Made by a program: the position numbers and the translations under genes | The notes under the pieces: model-generated | What the model saw: the letters and a program-made list of their open reading frames with translations, nothing else | Database searches by the model: none | What the model was told of the DNA's origin: nothing | Part shown: positions 26,951 through 37,971 of the stretch, one piece after another | Layout: each line of letters opens with the position of its first letter | Numbering within the stretch: position 1 is the first letter of the stretch | NCBI GenBank assembly: GCA_037833965.1 | Contig: AP031352.1 | Location: 16,162,501-16,226,500 of the forward strand | Direction of reading: 5' to 3' | DNA from: Marchantia polymorpha subsp. ruderalis | Taxonomy: Eukaryota > Streptophyta > Marchantiopsida > Marchantiales > Marchantiaceae | Length of the DNA stretch: 64,000 bases

Positions 26951-29900
26951 CATGAAATCACACAACTTGGAGTGTGGAGGGTATTCTAATGAGAAAGTAG
27001 ACTCGCTACAACATGTACATGAACGGCAACCTACATGATACCATATGCCCATTTTGGAACGGCAATTGCGTGACTTTAATGTTCGTTAAGAACTTCTGAG
27101 ATAAAGTCAAGGTCGAATTGCACTATTACACTATTTGAACGAGAGTCCACCAGCTCCAGCTAACAAGCTTTAATACCGAGATAGATCACATCCTGGATGT
27201 TATGACAAAGATCCTGACCAAGAAGATGAGAAGATATGGACATAGCAAATAGTGCGAAGAAGTAACGTAAATCACAAATGCACACACAACACTACCAGTT
27301 AGGACTCCTTTCACAATCTCGGCTCGAAGATTGCCGACGAATCTATCCTTGGAAGATAAGATTGAGCTGCTTAGAGGCATGGTCTTTTACCGTGGACAGC
27401 GCCAGAAGCCATGCCCTCCCTCCAAATTGTCAACGATCATGTGGACTCGAATCTCAAATCAAAAAGAGCGGCCGGAAGATAGTGAGCAGCTAGTTTAATG
27501 AGCGGACGGCCGATTTAGCCGCAGGTTTCTATTTTAGCGTGTCCAACGATCAGCAGCTGCACGTGACTTCCAGTATGAAGTCGACAGTAAAGAAAATCTA
27601 TCTTCCTCGCTGTTCCTCGCCACTGTAGAGGAAATGGCAAGAGGTAAAAATTCTTCTGGATGCAAGATGTGGGCTGTGAACAACTCGTGAAGGCAAAAGT
27701 GGCTCACACGAGCTGTCGGTTGACCTTGAACAGATTGCTTCAAAAGCCTAGGATTAATGAAGTTAGGGCACTTTTCGACAAAACAAGGGGGACAACCAGT
27801 TCCGATCTGTCCACCACACAAGTCGATCGTTGGATTACTTGCAACGATATGACTGGCCATCGTTGCAAATCCAGGTCAGGATGCCGGTCTTTGTCTGTGG
27901 TTTGCGTTGAACGTAAATTTCAGCTCACACCCTGGGCCATCTGCCTAATGAAGATCGAGATAATATATTTGTCAAATATAAATTCGGATGCACACTTCTT
28001 CATGTTTGTGGCCGAGGTCCCCGCATCCGTATCCAAGAGTCGACTGGAAATGTATAGACCCTCCCACGAAGACCAGCACTTGTGTACTGTACTCTGCTCA
28101 TCACCGCCGAAATGTTCATTTGTCCGAAGTACATTCTTAATTTCAGCAAGAAAAGATTTTTTTGCGCAAACTTTCGATACTAGACAGAAGAGCCTGGGCA
28201 TGGACATGCATTGAGGTTACAGCATAAAGAAGACAATACCGAAAGCGAGACAATCATACGCGAGACAACGTCCATGCATAGAAGGAAAAGCGACCAACCA
28301 ATAAAACAATGTAAGCATGCACAACACATCCTCAAAGAAGGCAATAAAAAACTCCGAGAAAATGGAAGAGCACGGTCGCAACGAAGGGCAACAAGAAAAC
28401 ACACAGAAACAAATGAAGGAAGACATGTTCTTGCCACTTAGCGCCGAGCGGAGACGGATCGAGCGACAGAAAAGAATAAAAAAATGGGAGGAAAGCGAGC
28501 CAACAAAGAACAAAAAGCCCCGCGGACAGAGCGAGTTCAACCATGAGAAGAGCTCCATCAGGTAGATACCGCGCGAGGGACCGGACCGCCGACACGCCGG
28601 GGAACGGGGAGGAGGCCGCCGGGCAATATTCCCGACCGCTGGGATTTCCGGGCCAGATAAAATCTGTTACGCGAGAAGTCACATTCGCTGTGTGAATCGA
28701 CCGACTCGGGATCACGATTCACTCCCGCCGGCTCTTGTATGGTCGCGCCAATGATAGAGGCGCTTCCCCGTGCGAGAACCGTGTTAGACCGTCGCCTCCA
28801 TCTCTCTATCGCTCTCTCTGGCAGCACCGCCAGTTTAGCGGTAGGAGACCAGGCACCTTCAGCGGAAAACAGGCTCGCCCTGTATTGGCGGAGCGCGAGG
28901 GGGCGAGACGGCAACGAGACGAGAGGTGCGGAGAAGAGCGAGCGAGGGGCTGGTTGACAGTCAGTCGGTCAGTCGGTCGGTCGATGGCCAGAGCTCAGAG
29001 GTGCGAAGAGGAGGGGAGAAGTAGCGCTGCTGCTGTTTGGTGGTGGGCAGGGGAGGAGGAGGAGGGACGGAAAGGGAAAGGAAGGGACGGAAGAGCCCGA
29101 GCGGCCAAAACGCTCGAAGTAGTCGACGAGAGCTTCTTTTCGTGTGCAGCATCGCCGTGCCTCGAGTCGCCTCGCCTCGTCTCGCCCCGCCTGAGCCTTG
29201 CCTCGCCTTGCGTCGGGTGGGTCGGGTCGGGTTGTCCGGATCGTAAATGCTCGATGAACCGGCGGGGCGTCGAAAGATCGTGAATGCCGACGATTGTGTC
29301 TAGGAGGAGGAAAAGAAAGGACGACCTGCTACAGCTGCTGCTGCTGCTGCTGGCGCTGGAGGCTTGCTCGCCTCACTCTGACATTTGGGCGATTGATCCC
29401 TCTGGCTGTGATCGCATGGATGCAGAATGAGACCTGTGAGTTGGGTTCCGGGCGGCTCGATCTGGCATTGTTGAGTTTGAGTCTTGTTGAGCAGTATTCT
29501 GTGCGGTGTGAATGTGACTGGGGAGAGTTGCTCGGTGCGAGTGCGGGGAATCTTCCTTGGGTTGGTGAGAGGTGTTAGTCGCTGTTATTGTGCGTGCGTG
29601 GTCGTCTTTCGGACAGTCGTGCGTATGGAGACATGTCTTTGTCAGCTTGATGGTCCAAAGTGGGCTTGGGTAGTGAGTAAATGAGTCACTGGGCCGGTGG
29701 GGGCGGTGGTGGGGTTGATGGGCGCATGCCATTTGCGAGAGTGTGGATCCCGTGTGCCCTTGCAGTGCATGATGTCGGGCCAGGACTCGGGAAGCTGAGC
29801 TTGTTCAAGTCGAGGCGACTGCGCATCGTAGCTACGAGTGATGATCTGTGAAATTTGCTAGGAGTAGAGTGGGAGGAGCGTGAGGGAGGACCGATGTAAT

Positions 29901-30264
29901 CTTTAAGGGGCTGTTGAATGGTATCATCAAAGGAGAGTTCTCTAGGTTACTGAAGTAGAAATGTTTGAGTTGGCAGGCAGCACGGAGTAGATCTCAGGGA
30001 GCAATGCAGCTCCGATAATCACCATATCAACTCGGCGAATCCAAATAAACTACACTCGTGAGTGCACGTTCGGTGCTTTTGGAATCATAATGTACTTGTG
30101 AAAGCTGAAGAGCTTGCTTTGATAATTTCTGCCGAATTCAAGAGTTAGCTCTAGACTCATATTCTTGATCGTATGGCGCGTTCCACAGGCGGTGGAGACC
30201 TTGAGGAAGATCAAATTAGATCAGTAAGATCTTTCAAATAGAAGGAGCCAGAGGAGGAAGCAAC
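26951..30264 (+). promoter_or_regulatory. Gene-free stretch ending in DUF1068 promoter and leader
   Basis: No gene is supported. The 184-codon frame at 27660-28214 and its antisense frame at 27534-27860 have no recognisable domain. From about 28560 the sequence becomes GC-rich with many CpGs and simple runs (tcggtc and ctcgc repeats near 28962-29220). This is typical of a plant CpG-rich promoter and 5' untranslated exon. The DUF1068 start codon follows at 30265 after a purine-rich leader, so transcription probably starts within 28700-30200. The exact site and any 5' untranslated intron cannot be fixed by eye. Confidence 0.45.
29332..29353 (+). repeat. CTG trinucleotide repeat
   Basis: About seven tandem CTG units lie in the GC-rich region upstream of the DUF1068 gene, ending in tggcgctgg. 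It is probably in a 5' untranslated exon. Confidence 0.85.
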
Positions 30265-31882
30265 ATGGCGCAACAAGGGGGCGTCTCCGGAGTGAAAGTG
30301 CTAATCATGGCCCTCGCACTTGGATTCTCTGTGTACATTTTGGGGCCTCCTTTGTACTGGCACTTCGTTGGCGATGCGGCTGGGAAGCACCTCACGTCTT
30401 GCCCGCTATGTATTTGTGATTGTCCAGCTGACGGCCTTAACAACAATGCGCTGGCAGGTTGGCCTTTCGAAATCCTGGCCGAAATAATTCATTCTATGCT
30501 TTTGTCTGCTCGCCTTCCGACCACCGCATGGCCACGTTTTCACACACATCTACACTGCTGTACTTGGCTGTAGATTTTGTAAACATGGTGTGTTTGACAT
30601 ACAGATCTTTGTCGTTCTCCTCTTCATCTCATCGTACATGTGAATCTTCTGAGCGTCTCTAAGAAACCATTTTGCTTCTTCCAACTCTTGTGTTTGCAGA
30701 CCTGACGAACGTCACTCTGCCAGGTGTGTCTCTCAACTCCCTACACAGTACGAAAGCAGGTGCTTTTTCGCCCTTTTGTGATTTGTACTTTCCGTCTTGA
30801 ACGAGCGGTAGATTCAAATAACTTATTGGTACCAGAGAACAGTGCATACCTTTCCCCCCTAATGCCAACTGTATAGGTTAGACATCGGCATACATGCGTA
30901 AGGTTGAGCAGATATCAGCTGCATTTGCCCTGAGAACCTACGAGTTTTTACGGCTTCTTGGATCAGGATGTTAAACTCCGACTGCGAGGAGAGGAATCCT
31001 TTCAATTTTAGTCACAATCGAGTGACATAATCGGTGGCCATTTTGAATTGGTCGAATCTAGGACCATTGGCGAAGATTAGGACTTTGTTTTGCACCTTAT
31101 CGAGCCTCCCCTTTTTGTGAGGCAACTCGCAGGAACTGTTGATGAGAGTGTCATTCAAGTTATTTCTTAGACTAGATCTTACCAAAAGGTCACAAGCGGT
31201 CACTGGGTTGTGCTGCTTGATCTGAATTTCGACTTCATCTGAACAAAAATGGATGCTGAGGTCTGTTTGTCCTTGTGCAGACTGTGCCAGAGATGACCCG
31301 GACATGCAAGATGAAATTGGAAAAAGCAGATACCAGCTTTTACAGGAAGAATTGAAGCTTCAGGAGATTGTTGCTGAGGAAGCCCAACAACGATCAGAGG
31401 CAGCTTTTCTTGAGGCCAAAAAGGTTGCATCGCAGTATCAAAAGGAGTTTGAGAAATGCAATCAGGGAATGGAGACGAGTGAAGGTGCTCGAGAGAAAGC
31501 GGAAGCTGCTTTGACTCTTGAGAAGAAAAGATCGGAAATTTGGGAAAGTCGGGCTAGATCACTAGGTTGGAAAGATGATAATGAAGGCACAACTAACACA
31601 GAGAATACTCAGAATCAGGAGAATCAGGAGAATCAGGAGAACCACGAGAACTCGGAGAATACTGATAACAACGAGACTGCGGATACAACTGACCATACCG
31701 AACATATTGAGAACACAGAACACACAGAGAGCAACGAGACTACGGATGGTGGAGGTTCCGTTGACGTTAGGCCTGACGCAAAGAAGCTGAAAGCAGATTT
31801 TACAGAGGATACGTCCAGTAGAAGTACTGCGCTACTCAACAAAAGCAGAAGGGATCTCTCTTCCAAACAAAGCTCGTCATAG
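30265..31882 (+). CDS. DUF1068 family membrane protein (three exons)
   Basis: The exons are 30265-30457, 30700-30723 and 31281-31882, giving 272 residues. Phases join as 1, 1 and 1, and the middle exon is only 24 nt. The protein starts MAQ and has one membrane span at about residues 9-31 containing YILGPPLYWH. A CPLCICDCPAD cysteine cluster follows. The family block runs from DCARDDPDM through EELKLQEIVAEEAQQR, FLEAKKVASQYQKEFEKCN and GMETSEGAREKAEAAL to WESRARSLGW. These features match the plant DUF1068 family, whose biochemical role is not established. The last ~85 residues are a low-complexity Asn/Glu/Thr repeat (many NQE and HTE units) ending in a basic Ser-rich stretch, which I would treat as lineage-specific. 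The start codon sits in a good context after a purine-rich leader. Topology is probably N-terminal anchor with the coiled-coil domain on one side of an endomembrane. Confidence 0.9.
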
Positions 31883-31936
31883 TTCAAACTTAAGCGCAGG
31901 TATGCGACCAATTCATCTATTTACAAATGTTAACGA

Positions 31937-31942
31937 AATAAA
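31937..31942 (+). terminator. Candidate polyadenylation signal for the DUF1068 gene
   Basis: An AATAAA hexamer lies 55 nt past the stop codon at 31882. Another AATAAA follows near 32065. Plant signals are loose, so this is only a candidate. Confidence 0.4.
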
Positions 31943-34001
31943 TCCTTTAGAGTCCAAGAAAAGTTTCATGAACGGCTGGATATCACCCTAATCGTCTGGA
32001 CTTCTCCCCATATGATCTCCACGTTTACGACTACGACTCTTTTACCCGTACGTAGGTATTGATGAATAAATGGCTGTTCTACTCGACACATCGTTATGAA
32101 GACATCAAATGGCTCAACCAATGTCTTCACACATTGTTGTTGAAATTATAAATGTGGATTTTCATTGAACGTGGCCGCTCAATCCTGCCTCTGATGACAG
32201 TGAAGGTTTTGGTTTACCCTACTGCGAATATACACTCATCAAAATCTTTACGTCGGTGTATGCCACTGGCATAGTGGTTGAATCGAATTTTCCTGCTTGC
32301 CGACTTCTGCCAAGAGGTCTATACCTAGATGCCGTTGTTAACAAGTACTCAGGGATGCGGCAATAACCAGTAGTTTTTCCGAGGTCCCCCATCCTTTGAT
32401 GTGCATTTAGATGTGTTTACGATAATTTCTAGAAATTTGAGTGTTCAACTTTTGGTTTCTTTTTCTTCCACCTTCGGATGTACATTTTTGTGCATGAACT
32501 GTTGTTTCGCTCAGAATGCATTGAACAGTTTTGTGAGGCCGACGATACGAAATAACATGGCTTCTTGGCTACCAGTTGATGTATTGTGCATAATCTACTT
32601 CCGCCCGTGTTTTTCGTAAGAATTTATAAAACATCAAATCCGTCTTGCTTGAATTCCTTTCTATATATACATATGCTCAAGTGTCAATTTTTGTTGGTAG
32701 ACACAGCATTGTCCGCGCAGTGCCCAGATATTTTCTGGCACCGCTAGTATATTTGGACTGTCTTTCTTACTGTATTCTTATTCGACATTCAAGTGAGACT
32801 GTCGTACAAAGTGATCCAGACTTGTGACCTGATAGTTGGATCTTTGTGTACGTAAAGCCCGATGTCATGTAGGGATTTTGTTTGTGCCCTGGAAATACAA
32901 GTTTCTACCAGGGAATAGGACCGTGGCTTTTCTTCAGACGAAGAATACATTCACTCAAGTTACGAATGGAGGGTGAATGATATTTATAAAAGGAACGGTT
33001 TTTCTTCTTGATAACAGGAGGTGGTACTGATGTATTTTGTTTCGTGGCTGTCCATGCTTGACTCAGATTTGCTTTACTGAGGAGCTTGCTGCCCTATGAA
33101 CCGGAAGCCTTGTGTGAAACATTTCACCAAGCTTAAAGCTCGGGCAAGTTTAAGCAAAGGTTTTGGTTGTGGTTCGGTTCTGGATAGGTATATTCTTATT
33201 CTTTTGAGGACAGCTGGGGGAATGGATGTCATAGGTTTCGCAGCTCAATTTGTGTTCATAAAAGTCTCGGTGACTTCCTTCTACTCCAGAGACTCTACTC
33301 AGTTGTATGATCTTCAGTTTTACACATCGGTTGGTGAATTCCAGGTTTGGAGAAATTTTAAGTCTCTGCACCTACAATTCACCTCATTCGAGTTTAGACA
33401 TCATTATCTTCATATAGCACTCATTTTAAATGAGTACGGGTCACTAGTTCATCTGGAAGATGGCCAGCTGTGTACCTCTGGAAAGCTCGATGAGCAAGAA
33501 ATTCTTTATATAAGGTATAACTGTACGGCCTTCAATCCAGGTTGAACAGAGCTTTGGTCGATTGTTCCACTGAAGTCGTTTCGGGCCCGTAAGACAGTTG
33601 TCTGAGCTTGTGTAAGTTTAATTACCCTCCAATGAAAATGCGTCGGTTGGATGCTTGATACATGACATCTTTGTTATTTCACTGGTCTTCACATTCACAT
33701 GGAGTGCTTACAGGATACATACGCACATTAAGTCCTTCTAGTACGATTGTGTAGTGCCTTTCTTTAATTTTGTTTTCAAGGCAGCGCAGGTACAATAGTT
33801 TCTAGATGATACTCACTGGTATGGCACACCATCATAAGTCGGTATTGTCGCAACGGCATGAAGTATATGCTGCAAGTACGTACATGCTTGTGGAGGAAGT
33901 CATAAAACCGCCAGAATTGATATCTTTGTAGGTGGGCCACCTGCTCTCGTGGTTCCATCTTTCACCCACAACGAGTTAGTGTGGCACACATCTTCTCCTA
34001 C

Positions 34002-34030
34002 GTTAATATGGTTAGTGCCACCATATTAAC
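34002..34030. repeat. Perfect inverted repeat, 10-nt arms
   Basis: Arms gttaatatgg and ccatattaac are separated by nine bases. It could form a small hairpin. No function is evident. Confidence 0.8.
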
Positions 34031-34330
34031 ATAGTTAGGCACAGATCCTTTCCTAGAACACGAATTTTGATATCTCCAGGTGCGGGTACATCTCACAACA
34101 CTTGGTACTGCTAAAACTTTGTTTCTGGACGTATCTTGAAGGAAAGACTATTGGCTATGGAATCTCACCTGACGATCGAATGGATATAGCTATGGAATGG
34201 ACTGGTCTGGTCTGGTCTAACGAAGAATATCAGCCCTCATTGTGAGGACTTCATCTTCTTGATCTGGGAAGTACTTAATACCGGTACTTAAGCCTGAAAG
34301 CAAGAATGGACATTCCAATGGCCTTCGTTT

Positions 34331-34353
34331 GTCATTCTGGTGACCAGAATGAC
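34331..34353. repeat. 23-bp perfect palindrome
   Basis: Arms gtcattctggt and accagaatgac flank a single central g. It lies about 300 bp beyond the presumed polypurine tract of the retroelement, so it may belong to that element's LTR. Confidence 0.85.
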
Positions 34354-34657
34354 GAGTGGCGCAATATCTGTCTGAAACTCTCATTCGTAGGACCCGCGCA
34401 TAGCACTCTTTCAAACTTCAGCTACGCTCGCAGTAGATGCTGTTCGTCAGATGTATGAAGATTTAACATCTACTTAGTGTTCTACAACAACCCATCTGAC
34501 CAACTCAGATCTCTTCCCTGCGCAAATTGGAGCTTCCAGCTGTCGTGCGAATACATATCGCCATACACTCTACATCGCTGACATGCTACTCACATACACA
34601 TACGCACACACATACACACATATAAGGCGCGAGAGAGTACACACTCAAATGTCACAA

Positions 34658-34670
34658 CTCGCCCCCCTAG
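34658..34670 (-). promoter_or_regulatory. Candidate polypurine tract of the retroelement
   Basis: On the minus strand the sequence reads ctaggggggcgag, directly followed by ttgtgac. A G-rich tract followed by TG is the usual junction of polypurine tract and 3' LTR. It lies about 160 nt past the Pol stop codon. Confidence 0.5.
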
Positions 34671-34827
34671 CTGGCGGTCAGGTCCCTCTGACTCCCAGGT
34701 AGCCCCATCTACAACTACATGCTATACACCTTCGTGGGTGCGCGAACCAGTAGGCCGGGTGCTATGTCGCCCCATCGTTAGTCGCCTATCTGCAATTCAT
34801 AACATGTGAAGATCAAGTCATCTACCC

Positions 34828-37800
34828 CTATGAAGTACATCGAGGACAAACCCATCGTCCAGCCGGAATAACATCGATAGGCGGAGTTAGGCACGACATG
34901 TGCCATCCCCTGGAGCACCTATCACACACCAACATACGGGCCGCCTGACCAGCCGACCCACACAGCATGCACCTCAAGCTAGCACGTACTATCGCTAAGC
35001 TTGGGTCCATAGTGCCATCTACGTTTGGGAGGTGGCATGGCGCACAATTGCGCACATGATCCTTCCAAACAACGCCGTCACGACCCTCCAACAGGAGAAC
35101 TCCAGAAGGTAACACCTCCCGCACCCGCAAGATGGTGCGTCCCGCCGTCACATCCAATGTCGTCGGTGCAGTCTGCTGTAGATAGACGTAGTCTCCCACA
35201 TGGAATCTACGAATTGATGGTTGATAACCTCCTCCCCGAATGGTTGCATACCGCAACGTATCTCTATGTTGAGCAATCGCAAGATTCTCAAACGCTGCAG
35301 GCATAACTCTTTGAAAGAGTTCTTCACGTTGAGAACATACTCTCACCCACATATTCGGGTCATCAAGGTTCACCACCTCGCTAGACTCACGACGAATCGA
35401 TGTTGGCAAGTCTGGATCTCGGCCGTACAATAGAAAATATGGTGAGAAGGAAGCCAAGGATGCCTGCCGACTGAACCGATATCCCATGGCCAACCACGAT
35501 AACTGGATATCCCAGTCCCCAAGATGACCTTTCTGCAGGCCATACTTGCGCAACACCCTCTTCACCGTCTGTACAACACGTTCAGCTAAACCATCCGCCT
35601 CTGGATGATCTCGCGACGTGGTCCGATGATCAATCAGTGCCTTGTCGCACAAGACCTGAAACTCACCCTGAAACTCCGTTCCCTGATCGGTCAACACCTC
35701 AGCTGGTGCACCACAGTGACTAAGCACTCTGTCAAGAAAAGCATACGCTACTCCCTCACTTGCCTTGTCAGGTAATGCCACCAACTCAATCCACTTGGAG
35801 AAATGCTCCACCATCACCAACACATACCGATGATGTCGTACAGTCAAAGGTAGTGGTCCAGCAAAGTCCAAACTCCAACGGTAACCCAACCCCATGATGG
35901 GTAATGGATGTAACACTGGTGTCGGGGCATTGAATGATGCCCTCACTCGATCACAAACCATGCAACGTGATACCAACTGCTGTACCTGAGTATGCATACC
36001 ACGCCACCAATACTGACCAAGGAGTAAGCTGTATGTACGCTTCACTCCAAAATGTCCCAACTCCTCATGAGCATGCCTCACAATGCGTGCTCTCTGGGCT
36101 GGATGTGATACTACTCGTACCCTACCGTCCTCCCATACTCGGAGAACATGTGATCCCTCCAATCGATACCTCTTGGCCCGTTGGAGAACACGATCTCGCT
36201 CCTTGGCACCCACTGTGCCTGGCACCATGCTGGTCCGTAGGAACTCCAACACCAATGCATCATCGTGTACATCACGCTGATCCACACCACCATCCTCAAC
36301 CTCACGATCTGGAGATCGACCATCTACTCTCTGACTAGAGTAAGATGTCAGATGATCCTCTCTGCTGGAGTTCCCACGTAACCAACACATGAAGGCAGAT
36401 GCATGCCAACCAGGCACCATCTCCTCGTCAACCTCACCATGCCATCTAGCTCCAGTGTCATCCTCCTGGCTAGTGCATGGGTTTCGACTCAAACCATCGA
36501 CATCTAGGTTCGCAACTCCAGGTCTATGCACCACCTGAAAGTCGTACTCCTGTAAGATGAGAGCCCACCGTGCAAGCTTCCCTGTAAGCTTGTAGGACTC
36601 CATCAACCACTTGAGCGGTTGATGATCAGTAACAAGGGTGAACTGCGTACCAAACAAGTAACACCTGAAGTGCGCCACAGCCCACACCGCTGCCAAGCAC
36701 TCTCCCTCGTACGAACTATACCGCGACTCCGCTGCATTGTTCGAACGACTAGCGTACGCAACCACAAACTCCTTGCCCTCATCATCACGCTGCGTCAACA
36801 CCGCTCCAAGTCCCAACATACTCCAATCAGTGTGCAATTGGTATGGACGACCTCTGATAGGTCTCCTCAAGATGGGAGCGGCCACCAACCTGGCCTTGAG
36901 CTCAACAAAAGGTCGCTCCTGCTCATCTCCCCATTGCCACTCCTGATCTGACTTCAGCAACTGGTTCAAAGGCTTGGCTATAGCACTGAACCCCTTCACA
37001 TACCTCCGGTAGTAGTTCGCTAAACCCATAAATGCACGAACTCTACTCACATCCGTGGGACGAGGGATGCGTGCAATAGCCTCCACCTTTGCTTGCTGAA
37101 CTCCTAAACCACCTGGGTATATCACATGACCCAAGTACTCAACCTTCTCCTGGAAGAACTTACACTTCCCATGATGTAACCTCAAACCATGAGCCCTCAA
37201 TCGCTCAAACACAATCTGCAAGTGTATTTGGTGTTGCTCCACAGTGTCACTAAACACCAAGATATCATCAATGTAACATCTGACAAAATCCAGCCCCGCC
37301 AGGATTCTGTCCATAACCCTCTGAAACTCGGCAGGTGCATTCTTCAACCCAAAGGGTAAGAATCGCCACTGATACAAACAATCCTTGCCGTGGGAGTTGA
37401 CGCCCCAAAACGCTGTCTTGGTTTTGTCCTCCTCCCGAATTGGCAACTGATGGTATCCTGCCCGAAGATCCAAAGTACTAAAAATCCTCGCATGTCCCAC
37501 CACATCGAAGATCTCCTCAGGTGTAGGCATGGCATACTTATCGGACTTCGTCTGCCGATTGATAGGACGGTAGTCTCCACACATGCGCCTATCCGTGTAG
37601 TTGCCATGTACATCCTTCTTCACCGGCATGACAGTGGCTGACGCATACTCACCATGCGATAACTCCACTAGTCCAGCCTCCAGTAGGTCCAACGTCCTAC
37701 TCCGAATCAAATCTCTCTCCATCTCACTGTATCGATAAGGACGACGGAAGATTGGCGTATCACTAGCCAATTCTATCCGTATACCGGGTCCAATCAACGC

Positions 37801-37950
37801 ACCCAACTCCTTCATACTGAAAGCAAAACAACTCCTATAGTCTCGTAGGAATTGTGTCAATCGTCGCCTCTCTCCTCCTGTGATCTGGGAACCAATCAAT
37901 GGCTCCCATTCCTCCTCCATAGGCACACTAGAGGGAGGCGACACTGTCAA
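34828..37950 (-). CDS. Retroelement Pol: reverse transcriptase, RNase H, integrase, PHD finger
   Basis: About 1,040 residues in the frame of ORF1, open back to the second amber codon; the first codon shown is TTG, not ATG. The reverse transcriptase has RRMCGDYRPIN, STLDLRAGYHQ, FGLKNAPAEFQR and the catalytic CYIDDILVF (near 37254-37280). The RNase H has LHTDWSMLGLGAV and VTDHQPLKWL. The integrase has an HHCC zinc site (HAHEELGH to CMVCDR). Its DDE triad lies in WSLDFAGPL, VLTDQGTEF and HPEADGLAERVVQ. After the integrase comes a GDYVYLQQ segment, and the protein ends in a PHD finger. Length and order fit Ty3/gypsy Pol without protease, which is encoded upstream in ORF1. No internal stop or frameshift was seen, so the frame looks intact. 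Confidence 0.95.
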   Translation of the reverse strand: MTVSPPSSVPMEEEWEPLIGSQITGGERRRLTQFLRDYRSCFAFSMKELGALIGPGIRIELASDTPIFRRPYRYSEMERDLIRSRTLDLLEAGLVELSHGEYASATVMPVKKDVHGNYTDRRMCGDYRPINRQTKSDKYAMPTPEEIFDVVGHARIFSTLDLRAGYHQLPIREEDKTKTAFWGVNSHGKDCLYQWRFLPFGLKNAPAEFQRVMDRILAGLDFVRCYIDDILVFSDTVEQHQIHLQIVFERLRAHGLRLHHGKCKFFQEKVEYLGHVIYPGGLGVQQAKVEAIARIPRPTDVSRVRAFMGLANYYRRYVKGFSAIAKPLNQLLKSDQEWQWGDEQERPFVELKARLVAAPILRRPIRGRPYQLHTDWSMLGLGAVLTQRDDEGKEFVVAYASRSNNAAESRYSSYEGECLAAVWAVAHFRCYLFGTQFTLVTDHQPLKWLMESYKLTGKLARWALILQEYDFQVVHRPGVANLDVDGLSRNPCTSQEDDTGARWHGEVDEEMVPGWHASAFMCWLRGNSSREDHLTSYSSQRVDGRSPDREVEDGGVDQRDVHDDALVLEFLRTSMVPGTVGAKERDRVLQRAKRYRLEGSHVLRVWEDGRVRVVSHPAQRARIVRHAHEELGHFGVKRTYSLLLGQYWWRGMHTQVQQLVSRCMVCDRVRASFNAPTPVLHPLPIMGLGYRWSLDFAGPLPLTVRHHRYVLVMVEHFSKWIELVALPDKASEGVAYAFLDRVLSHCGAPAEVLTDQGTEFQGEFQVLCDKALIDHRTTSRDHPEADGLAERVVQTVKRVLRKYGLQKGHLGDWDIQLSWLAMGYRFSRQASLASFSPYFLLYGRDPDLPTSIRRESSEVVNLDDPNMWVRVCSQREELFQRVMPAAFENLAIAQHRDTLRYATIRGGGYQPSIRRFHVGDYVYLQQTAPTTLDVTAGRTILRVREVLPSGVLLLEGRDGVVWKDHVRNCAPCHLPNVDGTMDPSLAIVRASLRCMLCGSAGQAARMLVCDRCSRGWHMSCLTPPIDVIPAGRWVCPRCTS
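34834..34971 (-). other. C-terminal PHD finger on the integrase
   Basis: The last ~46 residues of Pol show a C4HC3 pattern: CMLC, then CDRC, then WHMSC, then CPRC. The hydrophobic-Trp pair typical of PHD fingers (GWHMSCL and GRWVCPRC) is present. PHD fingers commonly read the histone H3 tail. In chromoviruses a chromodomain occupies this position and guides integration, so a targeting role is a reasonable inference. The binding specificity cannot be read from the sequence. Confidence 0.9.
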
Positions 37951-37971
37951 TGGTTGCTACGCTACACACTA
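37948..37971 (-). promoter_or_regulatory. Two in-frame amber stops with a read-through context
   Basis: ORF1 and Pol are in the same frame. Between them the minus strand reads TAG TGT GTA GCG TAG CAA CCA TTG. The second TAG is followed by CAA-CCA, which fits the UAG-CAR-YYA read-through signal known from tobamovirus-type plant RNA viruses. The first TAG has no known signal after it. Pol has no ATG for several codons, so it is probably made by suppression rather than by separate initiation. The first TAG may be the native stop or a later point mutation. Confidence 0.6.

Larger units (their letters stand above)
31883..34656. other. Intergenic sequence between DUF1068 and the retroelement
   Basis: It contains the DUF1068 3' untranslated region and then unremarkable sequence. 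The 149-codon frame at 33096-33545 (plus) has no known domain and no supporting context. The right part should hold the 3' LTR of the retroelement, but I could not find its partner copy on the other side. Two perfect inverted repeats lie at 34002-34030 and 34331-34353. An AC-rich run occupies about 34592-34624. Confidence 0.5.

Noticed and set aside
27660-28214. 184-codon plus-strand frame
   Set aside because: There is no recognisable domain, no splice partners, and a similar open antisense frame. I cannot distinguish it from chance.
28735-29283. 182-codon frame upstream of the DUF1068 gene
   Set aside because: It is an Arg/Glu/Ser low-complexity translation of a CpG-rich promoter region, with competing frames on both strands.
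33096-33545. 149-codon plus-strand frame
   Set aside because: It has no domain or context and lies in ordinary intergenic sequence.
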